Below are positions 17,110 to 25,503 of a stretch of 64,000 nt of DNA, piece after piece. Position numbers and translations under genes: made by a program. The notes under the pieces are model-generated. The model was not told the DNA's origin and did not search any database. It saw nothing but the letters and a program-made list of their open reading frames with translations. This DNA comes from Pseudomonas sichuanensis. Its GTDB lineage: Bacteria > Pseudomonadota > Gammaproteobacteria > Pseudomonadales > Pseudomonadaceae. Numbering within the stretch: the stretch's first letter is position 1; each line of letters opens with the position of its first letter. The stretch spans positions 1-64,000 of the forward strand of contig NZ_QKVM01000031.1 in the NCBI RefSeq assembly GCF_003231305.1, given 5' to 3'.

Positions 17110-17164
17110 ACCACTTTTTTTCACTGTAAGCCACTGTGGTTTACAGTGAAAAAAGTGGTTTACA
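17105..17164. repeat. 60-bp near-perfect palindrome built of TGTAAACCAC units
   Basis: Left arm 17105-17134 and right arm 17136-17164 are inverted copies around a single T, differing by one G/A change and one T in the T-tract. Each arm itself has two direct TGTAARCCAC units separated by T6-7 and CAC. It overlaps the stop codon of the remnant frame on its left. Looks like two insertion-element ends abutted head to head, or a small palindromic element. Confidence 0.75.
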
Positions 17165-17381
17165 GCAGGCCTCCTCAGGCTTGAGTCAGCTCCAGCAGAT
17201 CGCCCAGTTCCTCCCGGGCCATCTTCACTCAACACTGAGCCAGTCGTGAGGTTGCACCGCACAAAGTCTTCCGCATCTATGTCCCGCTTGGCAGAATTCG
17301 AAGGCGTGATGTCTGTACCTCCTTCAAATCCGCGATCATGGTCATGCGCCGACGCGATGGCGCGGCGCTGCCATTTGACAT

Positions 17382-17726
17382 TTAAGAGAATACGAAATAT
17401 TTGCGTACGGTCTCTACTACTTCCCAAGTTCCGGAAAAGCCAGGCTCTATAATAAATTTGTCGCCTGCTTTGAGGTGAATTGGCTGCTTACCATCGGGGG
17501 TAATCACGCAATAACCTTCTTGGAAGTCGCAGTACTCCCATTTGGTATAGGCCACGCGCCATTTACCGGGCGTGCATATCCATGTACCCATAATCTTCGA
17601 CCCATCTTCCGAGGTGTACGAGTTCAGATTGACAGTGTGAGGCTCGCCCGACAGCCGTTCCCAGGTGCATGCGTCAAGAACTGGTAAAGGGGAGGTGTCG
17701 CGCAGTACAACGATTAGGTCTTTCAT
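17382..17726 (-). CDS. Cupin-fold protein, intact divergent copy
   Basis: 114 residues, single cupin domain of the ureidoglycine-aminohydrolase/EutQ-like type (DUF861): ...SKIMGTWICTPGKW, then WEYCDFQEGYCVITPDG and LKAGDKFIIEPGFSGTWEV, TVRKYFVF. Such proteins are small beta barrels, often without a known substrate. ATG 17726 (MKDLIVVLRDTSPLPV) aligns with the start of the broken copy at 22618. Its base composition is lower in GC than that of the broken copy, and the first 68 residues are only partly the same. It lies between the palindrome and the recombinase gene. Confidence 0.75.
   Translation of the reverse strand: MKDLIVVLRDTSPLPVLDACTWERLSGEPHTVNLNSYTSEDGSKIMGTWICTPGKWRVAYTKWEYCDFQEGYCVITPDGKQPIHLKAGDKFIIEPGFSGTWEVVETVRKYFVFS
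17522..17540. other. Candidate attachment site, left copy
   Basis: GGAAGTCGCAGTACTCCCA inside the intact cupin gene; 17 of 19 bases equal 22414-22432 in the broken cupin gene (the general form is GGAAGTSGCAGWACTCCCA). The broken copy loses similarity to the intact one right at this point, as expected for an integration crossover. Confidence 0.5.
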
Positions 17727-17969
17727 AGAATGTGTTCGTGTGGTGATGATGTTTTGTAGCATCACAAAGTATGTCAGAAGAGAGATGTCTGTACCCGACA
17801 CTAATATGCCCGTTTGCGAATTTCTGTCTAGGCTAACTCCATATGAAGGTGAGCGTTAGTGTTTTTTATATCTGATTATCAGCTCAAATGGTCGATGTTT
17901 CTATCCGGCCATTCAAAAACGATCTGAGGGTGGCGGTGGAAGGTGGTGATGTATTGAACTACGCTATAC

Positions 17970-20900
17970 ATGCGTCGCTGCAATAAACTAAATTGCATGA
18001 GAATAAAAATGCCAGAAGAATCTTATTGTAGCTATGATGAAGCTCGCCAGATAATTGCCGCGCTTAATATATGCACTGCCGGTCAATATAGGAGTCGATA
18101 CAAAGAGCATGCGGGATTACCATCAAATCCCCCAATTTTCTTTGCGGGAAAAGGATGGGATTGTTGGTATGTGTTTCTGAGCAAGGCAAAGCCAGACTTA
18201 TACGAATCGTTGTCGCAAGCACAGATTGCAGCAAGGTTTCTAGGTATTTCAACTCAGCTAGAATACGTGGCTCGTTATAAGGAAGACTCACGTCTGCCTT
18301 CCGATCCCGTACGGTTTTACGATGAATGCAAATCTTGGAGGCATTTCTTCCAAGAGGATTATGAGAAAGCTTATCCAACCTATGAAGAAGCAAAAAGCGC
18401 AGCGAGAAAGCTAGGTGTACACACCGCGAAAGAATATAAAAACCGTTACTTAGCCGATAAAAAACTGAGGAGTAATCCAAATGAAGTCTACGCGAAAACA
18501 GGTTGGAAAGGGTGGGGGCCGTTCCTTTCAGATGAGCTGGTTGCTATATACGCGAGCTATGAAGAGGCTAAGCAAGCGACAAAAAAGCTGGGGATTGTGA
18601 GTGTTCCGGATTATCGGAAAAGATACTACGAAGATCCCAGGCTCCCATCTAGCCCTGAAAAGGCTTATTCTGGCCGCGGCTGGACTAATTGGTATGATTT
18701 TTTTGATAGGCAGAAATCTAAATTTTATCCCACCTATTCAGAGATGGAGCAGGCGGTGCATAAATTGGGCATTACGAGTAAAGATGAGTATTTGGTTAGG
18801 CGTAAGGAAGACGAAAAATTACCCTGTGCGCCTTGGTCGGAGTACGCTTCTAAAGGCTGGGTCAGTTGGAAGTTTTTGTTTCGTTTCTTTAAACCGCTTT
18901 TTTATAGTGATTTGGCCGAGGCTAGCGCCGCTGCTCAGCGGTTGGGGATTATAAGTGCGTCTGACTATAGAGCTAAATATAAACTGGATCCTCGTCTGCC
19001 GTGCGACCCTAAGAGTCACTTTCTTCCATGGTCAGGATGGCCAAATTTCCTTGGGGTTGAGCGCGACAGGAATTACAAAACATATGAAGAAGCAAAAAAA
19101 GCTGCCGAAAAATTTGGTTTTAAGTCATATGCCGAGTATAGAGACGGATATAAGCAGGATCCTAGGCTGCCGAGTGCTCCCTATCGAGCCTTCAAGCACA
19201 AAGGCTGGATCAGTATACAAGACTTTCTTTCGCTGGAAATAGCTCCTGATTATTCAGATAGCTACCCATGCTTGTGTGATGTATATGAGAAACATTTGAG
19301 GTTTCAAACAAATTATGCAATACGTCGCATGGCGTTGAGGGTGCTGATAAACGGATACTTTCACGAATTAAATTTACCTGATGATCCAAAATTTTTATTA
19401 TTAAGGGCTAATAAGTTTAATGCTGCGCTGTATATATCATTGATTGAGTCTCAGGCAGAGTCCCTGAAGCAGCAGGTACACACGTCAATTTCGACATTTT
19501 TTCAGTGGGTTCTCGACGAAGAATGTACAGATGTCGATGGGGATGAGAGCGTCGTGCTAAACGACTTCAGAAATCCGTTTTCTAGCATCCTCGCCGGATT
19601 CGCCAAAGGGTTAGGCTATTCTAAACTAGGTCAGACGAATAAACCCTCGCTTGGTTACGAGTATATTTTGAGAGCTAGAAACTACCTCGTTCCTGATTAT
19701 GAGATGTCTCTATCACGACGCGTGTCCCTAAGCCAGTTAGAGCATCTCCAAGAGTTCTTCGATAGCCGCGGAGACTGGCTTGATGTCCCATTATCGAAAA
19801 TTGATGTCGATGATCCTCATACGGTATGGCGAAAGCTTGAGCGAATTGAGCGGGTTGTTGCTGGGAAACGGCGCAGAGTAGTTGTGTATCAGGTATGGTC
19901 TCCGGTTCGGTTTGTAGCGCTTTATACCTTGCTAAGGTTTCCATTACGGGGGCAACAGATTCTGTGGCTGGATAGCGGAGAGGCTGACCGAGAGGTCGGA
20001 GTTGTTGACATGGAAACTGGTACAATTGAGTGGAGGAAGAATACTGGGCATCTTGCTTTGCGTGGCACCAGGAGCAGTACACCTCAGGCGGCAGTTCAAA
20101 AAGGAATAAATGGATATCCAAAGTTCTATTGCACAACTAATAAAACTGGTGCTCGTGATCAAGGATACGAAGTCGAATGGATTCCAGAGGATTTGGCGTA
20201 TTGGTTGTTGGTGTTGAGGGACTGGCAGGAAAAATACTCACCGCTTGATTACCCCACACCATGGACTTCGATAAAAACACACGCAGAGATCAATAGTGAG
20301 ATTTTGAAATCTCGGGGTAGCCAATGCTTTCTTTTTCGACAAGATAAAACGGGTCAGCCTATTACTACGGCAACGGCCTTCCAGACCACATTGCCTAAGC
20401 TACTTTATCTCATTCAACGGGGTGGGGAAGATCTAGCCAGGAAAAACAGTCAGTACGGACCTCGTTATCTTAGTGACTACACTCCTCACTGCTTGAGGGT
20501 AAGTCTCATCACCGCCTATATAGCGGACGGGGATGCGCCGATACATATAGTGTCGAAGCTGGTTGGGCATGCAGCGCTCGTCATGACCATTCACTATGTG
20601 AGTCTTAAGGAACACCAAATGCGGAGGCCTATGCAAGAGGCCGAGAAGCGTGCTGAATATACCGCCTGTGATAATTTGGTGCGAGACGTGCTTGCCAATG
20701 GCTTGCAATCGCAAGCTAGGAATTTGATTGCAACTGACGGAAATAGGATTTTTTTCGAGAAGTCATCGACAAAATCTGCAAACGTAATTTTTGATTGGGG
20801 AATATGCCCGATGTCGGCTGCCGCCTGCAATATAGGTGGTGATCTCATTGAGAATGTATATGCCGCGGTTGAAGCTGGGTATCTAGGGCAGAAAAATTGT

Positions 20901-21653
20901 CCTCGTTGTCGTTTCTTTGTTTCAGGGATAGCATTCTTAGGAGGATTGGTTTCATTGGCGAATGAGATAGCTCTTGAAATTCATGATGAAAGCGGTAGAT
21001 ATCAAGCTTATACAGCTGAACTGGATGAGTTGGAAAGCGCCTGGTACGATGCGAGCATCAAAGATCTACCATTTGATCGGGAGCTGGACCGTAAACGTTC
21101 AGTCGCTCAACAGCAACAAAGTGCAGCAAAACTCGAAGTGTTGTTACGTGACTATGGGGCTGTCAATCGCTACGTAATGGATTGCGTAAAAGCAATCGAT
21201 CACACTGAGTCAGAAAATAGTGAGGCAGAGCTTAAGTTAGTTGTTTCGGAAGACCTGAAGGAGATGAGCTTCAGGGCCTCAGAGTCGACCTACCATCTGC
21301 TGTCTGAAATCTGTCAAAATGCAACTATTTACAGATCTGCGAACCCATCTCGTGCCTTGCCATTGATTTCAGAAATGATCGACAGGATGGCAGCTAATAA
21401 CGGGTTGCGGCCAGCAATGTATAAGCTTACAAATGCGCAAAAGCTTGCTGCATGCAATCAGTTAAATTCGTTGCTGATGAGTCGTCTGCATTCCTGGGAA
21501 AGAATCGATAATTTGATCTCAGGGAAGTTAATGATATTGGATGTTGATGAATATCAAGCCGGTTTGACTCCCATAACATCCGAAATCAAGGCGATTTTTT
21601 CGAATTACGTATCGCTTACCTCTGGTGCGCATGGAGACGAGAATGATGAGTGA
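17970..21653 (+). CDS. gmtZ: Gamma-mobile-trio type large tyrosine recombinase GmtZ
   Basis: 1227 residues. Residues about 18-430 hold seven integrase-type repeats of about 58 residues (pattern YxSYEEAKxAAxKLGI..EYxxRYKEDPRLPSxP....GWxxWxxFL). A tyrosine recombinase catalytic part follows, with Arg660 (LRGQQILWLDS), His840-Arg843 (HCLR), His867 (GHAAL) and nucleophile Tyr876 (IHYV), so it looks active. A Cys-rich stretch (about 947-985, ending CPRC) may bind zinc; the C-terminus is helical. This architecture is that of the VPA1269/GmtZ family. GC is far below the neighbours. Starts at 17997 or 18009 are as likely as 17970. Overlaps gmtX by 11 bases. Confidence 0.75.
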   Translation: MRRCNKLNCMRIKMPEESYCSYDEARQIIAALNICTAGQYRSRYKEHAGLPSNPPIFFAGKGWDCWYVFLSKAKPDLYESLSQAQIAARFLGISTQLEYVARYKEDSRLPSDPVRFYDECKSWRHFFQEDYEKAYPTYEEAKSAARKLGVHTAKEYKNRYLADKKLRSNPNEVYAKTGWKGWGPFLSDELVAIYASYEEAKQATKKLGIVSVPDYRKRYYEDPRLPSSPEKAYSGRGWTNWYDFFDRQKSKFYPTYSEMEQAVHKLGITSKDEYLVRRKEDEKLPCAPWSEYASKGWVSWKFLFRFFKPLFYSDLAEASAAAQRLGIISASDYRAKYKLDPRLPCDPKSHFLPWSGWPNFLGVERDRNYKTYEEAKKAAEKFGFKSYAEYRDGYKQDPRLPSAPYRAFKHKGWISIQDFLSLEIAPDYSDSYPCLCDVYEKHLRFQTNYAIRRMALRVLINGYFHELNLPDDPKFLLLRANKFNAALYISLIESQAESLKQQVHTSISTFFQWVLDEECTDVDGDESVVLNDFRNPFSSILAGFAKGLGYSKLGQTNKPSLGYEYILRARNYLVPDYEMSLSRRVSLSQLEHLQEFFDSRGDWLDVPLSKIDVDDPHTVWRKLERIERVVAGKRRRVVVYQVWSPVRFVALYTLLRFPLRGQQILWLDSGEADREVGVVDMETGTIEWRKNTGHLALRGTRSSTPQAAVQKGINGYPKFYCTTNKTGARDQGYEVEWIPEDLAYWLLVLRDWQEKYSPLDYPTPWTSIKTHAEINSEILKSRGSQCFLFRQDKTGQPITTATAFQTTLPKLLYLIQRGGEDLARKNSQYGPRYLSDYTPHCLRVSLITAYIADGDAPIHIVSKLVGHAALVMTIHYVSLKEHQMRRPMQEAEKRAEYTACDNLVRDVLANGLQSQARNLIATDGNRIFFEKSSTKSANVIFDWGICPMSAAACNIGGDLIENVYAAVEAGYLGQKNCPRCRFFVSGIAFLGGLVSLANEIALEIHDESGRYQAYTAELDELESAWYDASIKDLPFDRELDRKRSVAQQQQSAAKLEVLLRDYGAVNRYVMDCVKAIDHTESENSEAELKLVVSEDLKEMSFRASESTYHLLSEICQNATIYRSANPSRALPLISEMIDRMAANNGLRPAMYKLTNAQKLAACNQLNSLLMSRLHSWERIDNLISGKLMILDVDEYQAGLTPITSEIKAIFSNYVSLTSGAHGDENDE

Positions 21654-22275
21654 GCTTCCAGAAGTGGTATTTGAAAGGTTGACATCCGAAGCAAGTGACT
21701 CTCGACGCCGTCGAAGTCTGGAGGCGATCAACGAAGCTTGTAAGATTGCTGCGAGCCTTGAGGTAAAGGACTTCTCATACAGAGCTCTGCTGGCTATGGG
21801 ACAAGCTCGCGGCTTGGCAGTACCCAGTGAAAAGTCGATTGTGAATCCTACAGGGGAACATTACAGATTGCTAATCCATGCTTGGAAACAAGCATCGATG
21901 CCAGCTCCAACGCATCAATTCTCTGATGCATTATCTTGGGTCTCGAGTATCGAAGATCCGGTGCTGAAGTTAAATGTTTCTTTGCTGGTAAAGGAGTTGA
22001 AGGCGTTAAAATCAAAGATGCGTCGACAGCTTTCTAGTGGCATGACGCCCATTTTTTTAGGTGCGGTTGAAGGGAAAACACCTGAAACATACTTTCGGCT
22101 GAGGGAGGTTGAATTATCGGCGCTGAGGTTTGCAATCGATGAGGATAATCTGCGTCAGATGGGACAGACAATCGGGCCTCGTGGCGAGGTCTCGGACTCC
22201 AAGGGCCGTATCATTCAAAAACCGGGATTCAGAGATGCGATTGAGAAAGTGTTGACCTTGGAGAGGGGAGGTTAG
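21643..22275 (+). CDS. gmtX: GmtX-like partner protein
   Basis: 210 residues, helical, soluble: R-rich N-terminal helix (SRRRRSLEAINEACK), then GLAVPSEKSIVNPTGEHYRLLIHAWK, a Ser-Lys/Arg rich middle and a C-terminal stretch with GPRGEVSDSKGRIIQKPGF. The size, the N-terminal pattern (a helix-turn-helix-like part and the NxxGxxYRxLI motif) and the overlap with the large recombinase fit GmtX. Its molecular role is unknown. I chose ATG 21643, preceded by GGAG at the right distance; 21646 is also possible. Confidence 0.65.
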   Translation: MMSELPEVVFERLTSEASDSRRRRSLEAINEACKIAASLEVKDFSYRALLAMGQARGLAVPSEKSIVNPTGEHYRLLIHAWKQASMPAPTHQFSDALSWVSSIEDPVLKLNVSLLVKELKALKSKMRRQLSSGMTPIFLGAVEGKTPETYFRLREVELSALRFAIDEDNLRQMGQTIGPRGEVSDSKGRIIQKPGFRDAIEKVLTLERGG

Positions 22276-22405
22276 CAAAGGGCCTTATCGGTGGCTTCGA
22301 TTTAGGAACTGGATGCTGGGGTATCCTAAAATTATTCCCAAAAAAAAATCAAGAAAAACAAGTCGATAACGTATTTTTGTTGGTTTTGGGATATTTTTGG
22401 TTTCA
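22276..22405. other. AT-rich right end of the mobile module
   Basis: About 130 bases with inverted copies TCCCAAAA (near 22346) and TTTTGGGATA (near 22384), which could be recombinase arm sites. No gene seen. Confidence 0.4.
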
Positions 22406-22618
22406 CTAAGGACGGAAGTGGCAGAACTCCCACTTCTCGTAGTTGACCTCGAACTTGCCCGGGGTGCAGATCCAGGTGCCCATGATCTTGCTGCCGTCGG
22501 CCGACAGGTAGGCGTTGAGGTTGACGGTGTGCGGGTCGCCGCCGATGCGCTTCCACTTGGTCGCGTCGACCACCGGGGTGGGGCAGGTTTCGCGCAGGAC
22601 GGTGATGAAATCGGACAT
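22406..22618 (-). pseudogene. Cupin gene truncated after 70 codons
   Basis: From ATG 22618 (GGAG upstream) the GC-rich frame gives the N-terminal half of the same cupin family (MSDFITVLRETCPTPVVDA, KIMGTWICTPGKFEV, KWEFCHF) and then RP and a stop contributed by AT-rich DNA. The second half, EGYC... to ...RKYFVF, is missing here. The break is at the residue where the copy at 17382-17726 continues. This looks like the host gene disrupted by integration. Confidence 0.8.
22414..22432. other. Candidate attachment site, right copy
   Basis: GGAAGTGGCAGAACTCCCA at the point where the host cupin gene ends and AT-rich DNA begins. Counterpart of 17522-17540. Confidence 0.5.
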
Positions 22619-22770
22619 GGCGTGGCTCCAGGCAATGAGTGATAGAACGCATCACCATAGGGCCAGGCGTCGTCGGCCAGTTGCCTGTGCTCGACGCCTG
22701 GCTGTCTGGATGCGCTATCCGGCCTGCTGGCTGGGGCTGTGTACCACACTGGCGCTGGCCTGAGCGACGC

Positions 22771-23694
22771 TCAACGCAGCGCATTCACCTCGACGGTGAT
22801 GTGTGCCAGCTCTTCATGCACCTCAAGCGCCTGGCGCACGCTGTCGGCGCTCAGTGCGCCGGCGGTGGCCAGGCTGACGATGCAGGCGTACTGGTCCTTG
22901 CCGACGCGCCACACATGCAGGTCGGTGATGGCGGCGGCCACCGGCAACTGCGCTACCACCTCGCGGATCTCTTCGACCACCGGCGCATCCATTTCGGCAT
23001 CCAGCAGCACCCGCCCAGTATCGCGCAGCAGGCCTTTGGCCCATAGCGCCACCAGCAGTGCACCGACCAGGCCCATGACCGGGTCGAGCCAGCCGGCACC
23101 CCACAGTTTGCCGGCCACCAGGGCAACGATCGCCAGAACCGAAGTGGCGGCGTCGGCGATCACATGCAGGTAGGCCGAGCGCAGGTTGAGGTCGTGGTGG
23201 TGATGGCCGTGGTCATGCGCATGCTCGTGGTGATGCGTGTGGTCATCGCGCAGTAACCAGGCGCAGATCAGGTTGACCGCCAGGCCGATCACGGCGATGA
23301 AGATCGCCTCGTCGTAATGGATGGCGCCTGGCGCCAGCAGCCGTTCAACCGACTGGAACGCCATCAGTGCGGCCACGCCAAGCAGCAACAGGGCGCTGGA
23401 GTAGCCGCCGAGAATCTCGATTTTCCAGGTGCCGAAGGCAAAACGACGGTCGCCCGCATAGCGCCGCGCAGCGGCGTAGGCCAGCAGCGACAGGCCGAGC
23501 GCGAGGGCATGGGAACTCATGTGCCAGCCGTCGGCCAGCAGGGCCATGGAGTTGAAGAACCAGCCACCGGCGATCTCCGCCACCATCATCACGGCAGTCA
23601 GCCATACTGCCAGCCGTGTCTTGCGCTCTGCACCGAGGTTGCTGGTATGGAACTGGTGGCTGTGCAGCCAGCGGTCGGAGGTTTGCGTGGTCAT
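22771..23694 (-). CDS. dmeF: DmeF-type Co(II)/Ni(II) cation diffusion facilitator
   Basis: 307 residues, six membrane helices, with HMSSH in helix 2 (ADGWHMSSHALALGLS) and a His-rich cytoplasmic loop between helices 4 and 5 (DDHTHHHEHAHDHGHHHHD), the hallmark of DmeF. The second metal-site motif is HVIADAATS. Exports cobalt and nickel. It is divergent from a RcnR/DmeR-type repressor with a 69-base shared control region. Clearly distinct from CzcD at 12883. Confidence 0.88.
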   Translation of the reverse strand: MTTQTSDRWLHSHQFHTSNLGAERKTRLAVWLTAVMMVAEIAGGWFFNSMALLADGWHMSSHALALGLSLLAYAAARRYAGDRRFAFGTWKIEILGGYSSALLLLGVAALMAFQSVERLLAPGAIHYDEAIFIAVIGLAVNLICAWLLRDDHTHHHEHAHDHGHHHHDLNLRSAYLHVIADAATSVLAIVALVAGKLWGAGWLDPVMGLVGALLVALWAKGLLRDTGRVLLDAEMDAPVVEEIREVVAQLPVAAAITDLHVWRVGKDQYACIVSLATAGALSADSVRQALEVHEELAHITVEVNALR

Positions 23695-23724
23695 GGTTTA
23701 TCATGCTCCCGGAAAGGCGTGAAA

Positions 23725-23745
23725 TATACTATACCCCAGTATACC
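23725..23745. promoter_or_regulatory. DmeR/RcnR-type operator
   Basis: TATACTATACCCCAGTATACC between dmeF and dmeR: short C-tract framed by TACTAT/AGTATA, the layout of CsoR/RcnR-family sites. Confidence 0.6.
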
Positions 23746-23763
23746 TGTAGTGATGGAAGCAGA

Positions 23764-24039
23764 ATGGCACATACCCTCAAGAGCAAGAAGCAGCTGCTGA
23801 CCCGGGTGCGCAAGATCAAAGGCCAGGCCGCCGCGCTGGAGACCGCGCTGGAGCAGGAAAAGGACTGCCTGGCGATCCTGCAGCAGATCGCCGCCGTGCG
23901 CGGCGCAGTGAACGGGCTGATGGCCGAAATGATGGAAGGGCATATCCGCGAGCATCTGGTGGCGGAAGGGCTGAGCGCCGAGGAGCGGCTGGAGGAGGCC
24001 GACAAGGTGGCTTCGCTGTTGCGCTCCTACCTGAAATAG
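23764..24039 (+). CDS. dmeR: Metal-sensing repressor of the CsoR/RcnR/FrmR family
   Basis: 91 residues, all helical. Starts MAHTLKSKKQLLTRVRKIKGQ; the second residue Ala after Met and His3, Cys35 (EKDCLAIL) and His60 (MEGHI) are the metal-ligand positions known in RcnR/DmeR-type sensors. Binds DNA as a tetramer and releases it on Ni or Co. The start at 23764 is set by alignment with the family; the longer open frame upstream is a shadow of dmeF. Divergent from dmeF, its expected target. Confidence 0.85.
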   Translation: MAHTLKSKKQLLTRVRKIKGQAAALETALEQEKDCLAILQQIAAVRGAVNGLMAEMMEGHIREHLVAEGLSAEERLEEADKVASLLRSYLK

Positions 24040-24077
24040 CGTTTGGCAACACCGCGGGGCTGGTCTCGCGTTACGCG

Positions 24078-24557
24078 CTACAACCGCTCACGCACAGCGG
24101 CAATCACCTCAGGTATACCCCTCCCCAGTACCTTGGGTGGCGTCGGGCTTTCGCCGAACTCGCGCCAGACGAACAACGTCAGTTCCGCCCCGTCGGTCTT
24201 CGACAGGGCATGCTCCAGCGAGCCGAACTGTTGCAGCGCACGGTAGCGCTCATCAGCCCAGAACAGTGCCTCGACCCAGTCGTACACCGGGATGAAGTGA
24301 AAATGCAGCGGGCAACCCGGTACATGCCCGAAGCGCCCGATGTACAACCACCTGGGCGCCAGCACTTGTTCCATGGCCCGTTGCAGCCTGGCCATCAGCC
24401 GGCCCATGTCCGCCAGCGCCTGGTCGGGCAGGTCGGCCAGGCTGTCGACCGGCGCCCGCGAGCCCAGCATCAGGTAGCCGGGCAGGCGCGACGTCAGGTG
24501 ATGGTTGACGATCCAGTGCTCGCTCTCGTGGACGATGTATTCCCCGGGAATGTGCAC
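24078..24557 (-). CDS. HIT-family protein
   Basis: Histidine-triad domain protein of about 160 residues with conserved EYIVHESEHWIV near the start, LGYLMLGS-like beta strands and the triad region GCPLHFHFIPVY. The first His of the HxHxH triad is Pro, while the central and third His remain, so catalysis may be kept or altered. Start chosen as GTG 24557, five bases after the stop of the CdsA-like gene; upstream ATG codons would lie deep inside that gene. Last gene of the lipid operon. HIT enzymes cleave nucleotide-phosphoryl bonds, so processing of a CDP- or NMP-linked by-product is conceivable. Confidence 0.7.
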   Translation of the reverse strand: MHIPGEYIVHESEHWIVNHHLTSRLPGYLMLGSRAPVDSLADLPDQALADMGRLMARLQRAMEQVLAPRWLYIGRFGHVPGCPLHFHFIPVYDWVEALFWADERYRALQQFGSLEHALSKTDGAELTLFVWREFGESPTPPKVLGRGIPEVIAAVRERL

Positions 24558-24561
24558 CGAC

Positions 24562-25503
24562 TCAGGCCCACCAGTAGCGCACGAAGTGGAAGAACACCGG
24601 CGCTGCGAAACACACCGAATCCATGCGGTCGAGCATGCCGCCATGGCCTTCGATCATGTGCCCCCAGTCCTTCACCCCGCGGTCGCGCTTGATCGCCGAC
24701 ATCACTAGCCCGCCGAAGAAGCCCATGGCATTGACGGTCAGCGCCATCAGCGCCGCCTGCCAGAAGGTGAACGGGGTGATCCAGCACAAAAGCGCGCCCA
24801 CCAGGGTGGCCAGCGCCACGCCGCCGGCCAGGCCTTCGACGGTTTTCGACGGCGACAGGTTGGGCGCCACCTTGCGTTTGCCGAACAGCTTGCCGCACAC
24901 GTACTGCAGCACGTCGCTGATCTGCACCACCAGGATCAGCCAGGCGATCAGCAGCAGGTTGCGGCCTTCGAAGCCTGGGATATCGAGGGTCATCAGCGCC
25001 GGCACCGACGATACGCAGTACACCGCGATCATCAGCCCCCATTGCACCTTCGAGGCGCGCTCGAGAAAGCGCGTGGTGTCGCCGCCGAAGCTGGCGAGGA
25101 TCGGCAGCAGCAGGAACAGGTACACCGGGATGAAGATGCTGAACAGCCCGTACCAGTCCATGGCGATCAGCAGGTACTGCATCGGCAACGCCACGTAGAA
25201 CGCCGCCACCAGCGCCGGGTAGTCGCTGCGCCGGGTCGGGGTGAGGGTCATGAACTCGCGCAGGGCGTAGAACGACACGCCGTAGAACAGCACGATCACC
25301 CCGTACTTGCCGAACAGGAAGGCGATGCCGATCACCAGCACCATCACCCACCAGGCATTGATGCGCGCGTTGAGGTTGTCGATGACCGCATGGGGGGCAG
25401 GGCCGGCGCGCCACTTGAGCAGGCGCCCGATGGCGCTGGCCAGCAGCAACAGGGCGCCGATGCCGGCGAACAGCGAAAGGGTGTTGTGATCCATCTCAGG
25501 CAT
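24562..25503 (-). CDS. CdsA-like phosphatidate cytidylyltransferase (YnbB-like)
   Basis: Integral membrane enzyme of 313 residues, eight or nine helices, with the full CTP:phosphatidate signature near the C-terminus (SAIKRDRGVKDWGHMIEGHG followed by GMLDRMD). Makes CDP-diacylglycerol or a related CDP-lipid. It is probably a paralogue of the housekeeping cdsA, because it sits in an operon with a CDP-alcohol phosphatidyltransferase, an acyltransferase and phosphatases, the E. coli ynbABCD arrangement. Its start overlaps the acyltransferase stop by 8 bases. Confidence 0.88.
   Translation of the reverse strand: MPEMDHNTLSLFAGIGALLLLASAIGRLLKWRAGPAPHAVIDNLNARINAWWVMVLVIGIAFLFGKYGVIVLFYGVSFYALREFMTLTPTRRSDYPALVAAFYVALPMQYLLIAMDWYGLFSIFIPVYLFLLLPILASFGGDTTRFLERASKVQWGLMIAVYCVSSVPALMTLDIPGFEGRNLLLIAWLILVVQISDVLQYVCGKLFGKRKVAPNLSPSKTVEGLAGGVALATLVGALLCWITPFTFWQAALMALTVNAMGFFGGLVMSAIKRDRGVKDWGHMIEGHGGMLDRMDSVCFAAPVFFHFVRYWWA

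Larger units (their letters stand above)
16656..17381. other. Intergenic region with gene remnants
   Basis: 726 bases. The open frame at 16739-16921 has no ribosome binding site and no recognisable product. A protein-like frame without a start lies at 16873-17109, a 60-bp palindrome at 17105-17164. On the minus strand at 17175-17228 a short frame (VKMAREELGDLLELTQA) looks like the tail of a lost gene. This is consistent with a recombination scar next to the mobile module. Confidence 0.5.

Noticed and set aside
17175..17228. Short minus-strand frame (17 codons) looking like a transposase tail
   Set aside because: Too short to assign; recorded only as part of the scar region.
24562..24644. Longer N-terminus for the HIT protein (from 24644)
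   Set aside because: It would lie within the CdsA-like gene and has no family similarity; a coupled GTG start is more likely.
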